A stretch of 64,000 bases of DNA from DASQGA01 sp963722715. Lineage in GTDB: Bacteria; Actinomycetota; Thermoleophilia; Gaiellales; Gaiellaceae. Under the pieces are notes generated by a model. That model searched no databases. It saw nothing but the letters and a program-made list of their open reading frames with translations, and had not been told where the DNA came from. The translations under genes and the position numbers were made by a program. Positions 60,541-64,000 of the stretch are shown in pieces. The DNA is taken from assembly GCA_963722715.1 (NCBI GenBank), contig CAVROA010000022.1, forward strand, positions 1-64,000, in the 5' to 3' direction. Within the stretch, counting starts at the first letter, position 1. Each line of letters opens with the position of its first letter.

Positions 60541-60679
60541 CCATCTCCCCGTCTTTGGCACGTGTTGGTCCACGCCAGCAAAGCCGGCCAGCACAGGGCG
60601 CGTGCTTGTCTCGAGGGCCAGGACGAACCGAGTATAGGCCCGTCCTCGGACGGGGCCGAGCGTCTAGCGTGGCCTGTCC

Positions 60680-61915
60680 ATGGCCGGCGCTCCAAACGGA
60701 CGCGATCTCAGAGGACTCCGGGCGCTCGAGGCGCTCCACCACAGGGATTTCCGACTCCTCTGGACCGGCCAGACCGTCTCCCTGATCGGTGACGGCGCCT
60801 TCCTTACCGCCCTCGGTTGGAAGACGTTCACGATCGCGGGCTCGGGACGCCTCGGAGTCGTCCTCCTCTGCAACGCGCTCGGGCTGTTGACGACGCTCCT
60901 CATCGGCGGCGCCCTCGGCGACCGGCTGTCGCGGAAGGGACTCATGATCGCATCCGACTTCTGGCGCTTCGGCGCGGTAGCAATCCTGGCCGGTGCGGAC
61001 GCGACGGGACACCTGAGCTTCGAGTTACTCGTCGTCCTCGCGACGCTCGTCGGCCTCGGTGACGGTTTCTTCTACCCCGCCTTCGGAGGCATGGTGCCGC
61101 TCGTCGTCGACCCGAGCCGCATCTCCTCGGCAAACAGCCTCATCGGCGTCTCGCGCTGGACGAGCCTCCTGATCGGCCCCGCTCTCGCAGCCGGGCTCTA
61201 CCACGCCACGGGATCGGCGACGGTGTTCGCCGTCGACGCGGCCACGTTCATCCTCTCCGCTGCCTTGTTGTCGTTCGCCAGACCACGCGTGATCGACACC
61301 GCTGCCAGTGAGGGGACCCTTCGCGAGATCGGGGCCGGCGTCCGCTACGTCGCAGGAGTGCCCTGGCTCTGGGTCACGATCACGCTCTTCGCCCTCGTGC
61401 TGATGCTTCAGCTCGCCCCTCAGCAGGTACTCCTCCCCGAGCTCGTCAGGGACCACTTCGGCCGCGGCGTCGGGGCTTTCGGGTTCCTGACCTCGATGCT
61501 CGGGCTCGGCACGGTCCTCGGGACGCTGTCGTTCGGCCAGCTGCAGCCGCGCGGCCGGCGGGGCGTGCTCTCCTACTGGATCTGGGTCGTGAACAGCCTG
61601 TGCCTGGCCGGGGTGGCCTTCGTCCCGTGGTTCGCGGCCGCGGCCGGGCTGAGCATCGTGCGCGGCTTCCTGATCGGCTTCGGCGTCGCGCTCTGGGAGA
61701 CGATGATGATGGAGCTCGTGCCCGACCGGCTCCTCTCGCGCGTGGTCAGCCTTGATTACTTCGGAAGCTACGGACTCATGCCGGTCGGCCTGGCGCTCTC
61801 GGCCGTGGCCTCCGGCTTCGCCGGGCCCGCAGAGCTGATCGGCGGCGGCGCCATCCTCTCGGCGCTCCTCTTCCTCGTGGCGCTGCGTCGCCCCTGGCTA
61901 CGTGCGGTGGACTAG
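60680..61915 (+). CDS. MFS transporter (EntS/MFS_3-like)
   Basis: 411-residue, 12-helix permease. The start ALHHRDFRLLWTGQTVSLIG, motif A GGALGDRLSRKGLMI and PALAAGLYHATGSATVFAVD are typical of the MFS_3 (macrolide/siderophore exporter) group, like the transporter at 22868. It diverges from recG and its stop overlaps the convergent bicupin gene by four bases. Substrate unknown. Confidence 0.9.
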   Translation: MAGAPNGRDLRGLRALEALHHRDFRLLWTGQTVSLIGDGAFLTALGWKTFTIAGSGRLGVVLLCNALGLLTTLLIGGALGDRLSRKGLMIASDFWRFGAVAILAGADATGHLSFELLVVLATLVGLGDGFFYPAFGGMVPLVVDPSRISSANSLIGVSRWTSLLIGPALAAGLYHATGSATVFAVDAATFILSAALLSFARPRVIDTAASEGTLREIGAGVRYVAGVPWLWVTITLFALVLMLQLAPQQVLLPELVRDHFGRGVGAFGFLTSMLGLGTVLGTLSFGQLQPRGRRGVLSYWIWVVNSLCLAGVAFVPWFAAAAGLSIVRGFLIGFGVALWETMMMELVPDRLLSRVVSLDYFGSYGLMPVGLALSAVASGFAGPAELIGGGAILSALLFLVALRRPWLRAVD

Positions 61916-62706
61916 TCCCAGTAGCCGACCGGCTCGATGCGTGCGGTGAAGCCGAAAGCGCGGAAGTTGACCTTCTGCGAGTCCGGATACCAGGCAATGT
62001 CCTGCCCGTCCCGCGTGCCGTAGGCCAGCAGTTCGAGCCGGTCTGCACCGGCCTGGAACGCGTGGGAGACGCCGGTTCCGGCCGGGCGTGCGACCACGGA
62101 ACCACGGTGCACCGGGATTGTCTCCTCGCCGAGGCGGCAGACCCCCTCACCCTCGAGCACCACGAAGATCTCCTCTTCGGCGGAGTGCGTGTGGAAGGGC
62201 CAGTTCCACTTATGGGGCCGGATGGAGTGGTGGTTCAACCCGGTTCGCCTCGCGACCGATGCGAGCTCCCGCTCGACGAAGACGGACTCCCCGTGCGAGA
62301 TCTCCCTTGCCTCGGTCTCACGCACGTTGACGATGCTCACCGGGCGCGGCAAGGGATCTGGGAGCTCTTCGTCCCCTGCCTCCGCCTCGCGCTCCCAGGG
62401 ATGCTTGCCTCCAGGGGCCTCCACCCACGTGGGTGGAACACGAACGACACCCGCCCGCGGAAGCCAGGTGCCGGTGGCCGGAACGCGCATCCCGAACGCG
62501 AGCACGTCGAGCCCGTCGGGTCCCGCCACGAGCGTGTGCGCCGCCTCGCCGGCCAGATGCACGAGGCAGTCGCCCTCCGCGACCTCGTAGACGAGCGGGT
62601 CCTCGCCCTCCCACTGCCACGAGAGCCCGGAGCCGCCCAGCACGAAGAAGATCTCCTCCTCCACCAGCTCGAGGTGAAGCGGCGTCGACCGCTTGCCCGG
62701 TGTCAC
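61912..62706 (-). CDS. Bicupin, N-terminus probably extends upstream
   Basis: At least 264 residues with two cupin domains. Domain 1: STPLHLELVEEEIFFVLGGS; domain 2: NWPFHTHSAEEEIFVVLEGE with HRGSVVARPAGTGVSHAFQA. In domain 1 the usual His-x-His is His-x-Glu, domain 2 has both His. Coding similarity continues upstream of the GTG at 62706: the frame reads HVAHWDEVESELQELGPLSG and RWSDLGEAAGSEDVGVCRIQ up to about 62825, but has no ATG, GTG or TTG; CTG at 62841 is a candidate. Substrate unknown; sugar isomerases and metal-binding storage proteins share the fold. Confidence 0.85.
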   Translation of the reverse strand: MTPGKRSTPLHLELVEEEIFFVLGGSGLSWQWEGEDPLVYEVAEGDCLVHLAGEAAHTLVAGPDGLDVLAFGMRVPATGTWLPRAGVVRVPPTWVEAPGGKHPWEREAEAGDEELPDPLPRPVSIVNVRETEAREISHGESVFVERELASVARRTGLNHHSIRPHKWNWPFHTHSAEEEIFVVLEGEGVCRLGEETIPVHRGSVVARPAGTGVSHAFQAGADRLELLAYGTRDGQDIAWYPDSQKVNFRAFGFTARIEPVGYWD

Positions 62707-62819
62707 CTGGATCCGGCAGACCCCGACGTCCTCGCTTCCGGCGGCCTCGCCCAGGTCACTCCAGCGGCCTGAGAGCGGGCCCAGTTCCTGGAGCTCGCTC
62801 TCGACCTCGTCCCAGTGGG

Positions 62820-63683
62820 CTACGTGGGATCCCTGAACCAGAAGAGCCCGAGCGTACCAGGGCCGCCGTGCGTCCCCACGACCGGGCCGAGCGTGGTCAC
62901 CAGGTCGAGGGTGGCGCTCGGCCGGACGCGCTCGATCATCGCGACGATGCGGTCGGCGTCTTCCTGCGCATCGGCATGCGCGACGGCCAGGTGCCAGGAA
63001 GGGTCGTCGTCGCTGCCCGAGACTAGAGCCTGCTCGAACTCGGCGAACGCCTTCGCGCGGCCGCGGACTCGCTTCACGGGCTCGACTTCTCCCTCCCGGA
63101 TCGTGAGGATCGGCTTCACGTTCAGCAGCTGGCCCACGAGCCCGGCTGCCTTCCCGATGCGGCCGCCGCGCACCAGATAGTCGAGCGTGTCGACCGTGAA
63201 CCGCAGATCGGCCTCCCGGCGGAAGAGCTCGGCGACGGATTCGATTTCCTCGTCACTGGTCCCCAGCGCGAGCCGGCGCTGGATCGAATCCGCGAGGATC
63301 ACGATCCCGGCCGACGCGCTCGCCGAGTCGACGAGCAGAACCTTGCCGCCTCCGATCGCCTCTGCGGCGAGCCGTGCGGACTCGAAGGTGCCCGAGAGCT
63401 TCGCGGAGACGGTGATGCAGACGATGCGCTCGAAGTCCGCCAGCGCTTCGAAGGCCTCTTGGAAATCCCCCGGAGTCGGCTGGGAAGTGGCGGGCTGGAC
63501 GCTCGTGGCGCGCAGCCGCTCGTAGAACTCGGCCGCGGTCAGGTCGACGTGGTCGCGAAGGATCTCGTCGCCGAAGCGAACGTAGAGCGGGACGAGGCGC
63601 CAGTTCGGATGCCTTGCGGCGGGATCCGGCAGGTCGGCCGTCGAGTCGAGGACGACGGCCGTCGTCTCAGCGGAGAGGCGCAC
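62820..63683 (-). CDS. DegV-family fatty-acid-binding protein
   Basis: 287 residues. DegV/FakB proteins present a fatty acid for phosphorylation by FakA. Signature segments are AVVLDSTADLPD, ATSQPTPGDFQEAFEAL, CITVSAKLSGTFESARLAAE, FTVDTLDYLVRGGRIGKAAG and VGTHGGPGTLGLFWF. The GTG at 63683 gives the expected start; it overlaps the preceding receiver gene by 17 bases. No FakA kinase is seen in the window. Confidence 0.92.
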   Translation of the reverse strand: MRLSAETTAVVLDSTADLPDPAARHPNWRLVPLYVRFGDEILRDHVDLTAAEFYERLRATSVQPATSQPTPGDFQEAFEALADFERIVCITVSAKLSGTFESARLAAEAIGGGKVLLVDSASASAGIVILADSIQRRLALGTSDEEIESVAELFRREADLRFTVDTLDYLVRGGRIGKAAGLVGQLLNVKPILTIREGEVEPVKRVRGRAKAFAEFEQALVSGSDDDPSWHLAVAHADAQEDADRIVAMIERVRPSATLDLVTTLGPVVGTHGGPGTLGLFWFRDPT

Positions 63684-64000
63684 CGTGCTCGGCGGCGTCT
63701 CGGATCGCGCCGACGATCTCCTCCAGCTCACGATCCTTGGTCACGCAAGCTACGGCTCCCGCCTCGAGCAGCGCGTCGTACTCCTCGCGCTCGACGGATG
63801 CGGTCAGGACGACGACGGCCGCGCTCGGACACGCCTTCCGGATCGCCGCAGTCGCCTCGACGCCGTCGAGCTCCGGCAGGCGATAGTCCATCAACACGAC
63901 ATCCGGGAGGAGGGCCGCCGACACTTGGAGCGCCGAGCGACCGTCGGCGACGGACGCGACCACGCGCATGTCCGGCGTCACGTCGAGCAGGAGCTCGAGC
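63667..64000 (-). CDS. Response-regulator receiver domain, truncated by window edge
   Basis: The start lies beyond the right edge. What remains is most of a CheY-like receiver: phospho-acceptor Asp in DVVLMDYRLPELDGVEA, the Thr in VVVLTASVEREE and the Lys in ACVTKDRELEE. The frame ends soon after the receiver (EHGAPLR) without an effector domain. The protein is either a stand-alone receiver or a NarL-type regulator cut short; relatives usually continue into a LuxR helix-turn-helix after this point. It overlaps the DegV gene by 17 bases. Confidence 0.85.
   Translation of the reverse strand, partial: LELLLDVTPDMRVVASVADGRSALQVSAALLPDVVLMDYRLPELDGVEATAAIRKACPSAAVVVLTASVEREEYDALLEAGAVACVTKDRELEEIVGAIRDAAEHGAPLR

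Noticed and set aside
60..64000. tRNA, rRNA, CRISPR array, prophage or insertion sequence
   Set aside because: I saw no tRNA-like cloverleaf, no rRNA motif, no regularly spaced repeats and no transposase, integrase or phage structural gene on either strand.

Overview
The window is GC-rich, densely coding DNA with many GTG and TTG starts. The order recG-rsmD-coaD-(DivIVA-like)-YceD-rpmF-plsX-acpP-rnc-smc-ftsY and ffh-rpsP-khpA-rimM-trmD-lepB-rplS-rnhB-yraN-comM-dprA is a core gene neighbourhood best known from Actinobacteria. Together with frequent TANNNT boxes 6-8 bases before start codons (leaderless transcripts), a TIGR02960-type ECF sigma factor and a Fae homologue, this suggests a deep-branching actinobacterium such as Thermoleophilia/Gaiellales. 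That placement is inference; no rRNA or tRNA gene is present to test it.
Layout. 1-11.9 kb: small membrane protein, a NarL-type two-component system, small cupin and alpha/beta-barrel proteins, two drug-export MFS pumps, a degenerate STAS protein, an MMPL/RND exporter, an ECF sigma factor with a SnoaL-like tail and an ATP-grasp ligase. 12.0-41.5 kb: a catabolic island. It holds a core-MetE-like methyltransferase, two histidine-ammonia-lyase (HAL) family proteins that both lack the Ala-Ser-Gly triad needed for the MIO cofactor, tandem BHMT-like homocysteine methyltransferases flanking a DadA-like flavoenzyme, an imidazolonepropionase-like amidohydrolase, class-I GATase, IclR regulator, Rieske protein, two TIM-barrel amidohydrolases, an ornithine-cyclodeaminase-like protein, four DUF427 domains, a complete family-5 ABC importer, an M20 hydrolase, two zinc alcohol dehydrogenases, formaldehyde-activating enzyme, an enolase-superfamily enzyme and a PLP lyase. 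41.5-60.6 kb: the housekeeping block on the minus strand. 60.7-64 kb: MFS, bicupin, DegV and a receiver domain running off the end.
Working model (inference): the island imports a methylated or quaternary-ammonium amino-acid derivative, releases it from a conjugate (M20), eliminates the amine with MIO-less lyases that would not need an electrophilic cofactor when the leaving group is already activated, passes methyl groups to thiols by the zinc methyltransferases, and handles formaldehyde with Fae and the dehydrogenases. Ergothioneine/hercynine-type betaines are attractive candidate substrates, but nothing in the sequence proves the substrate.
A technical pattern to keep in mind: six accessory genes each contain one frameshift, all six equivalent to a +1 base, and none lies in the housekeeping block. 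Several further genes (trmD, rnc, the MMPL exporter, the terminal bicupin) have no ATG, GTG or TTG where homology says the start should be.
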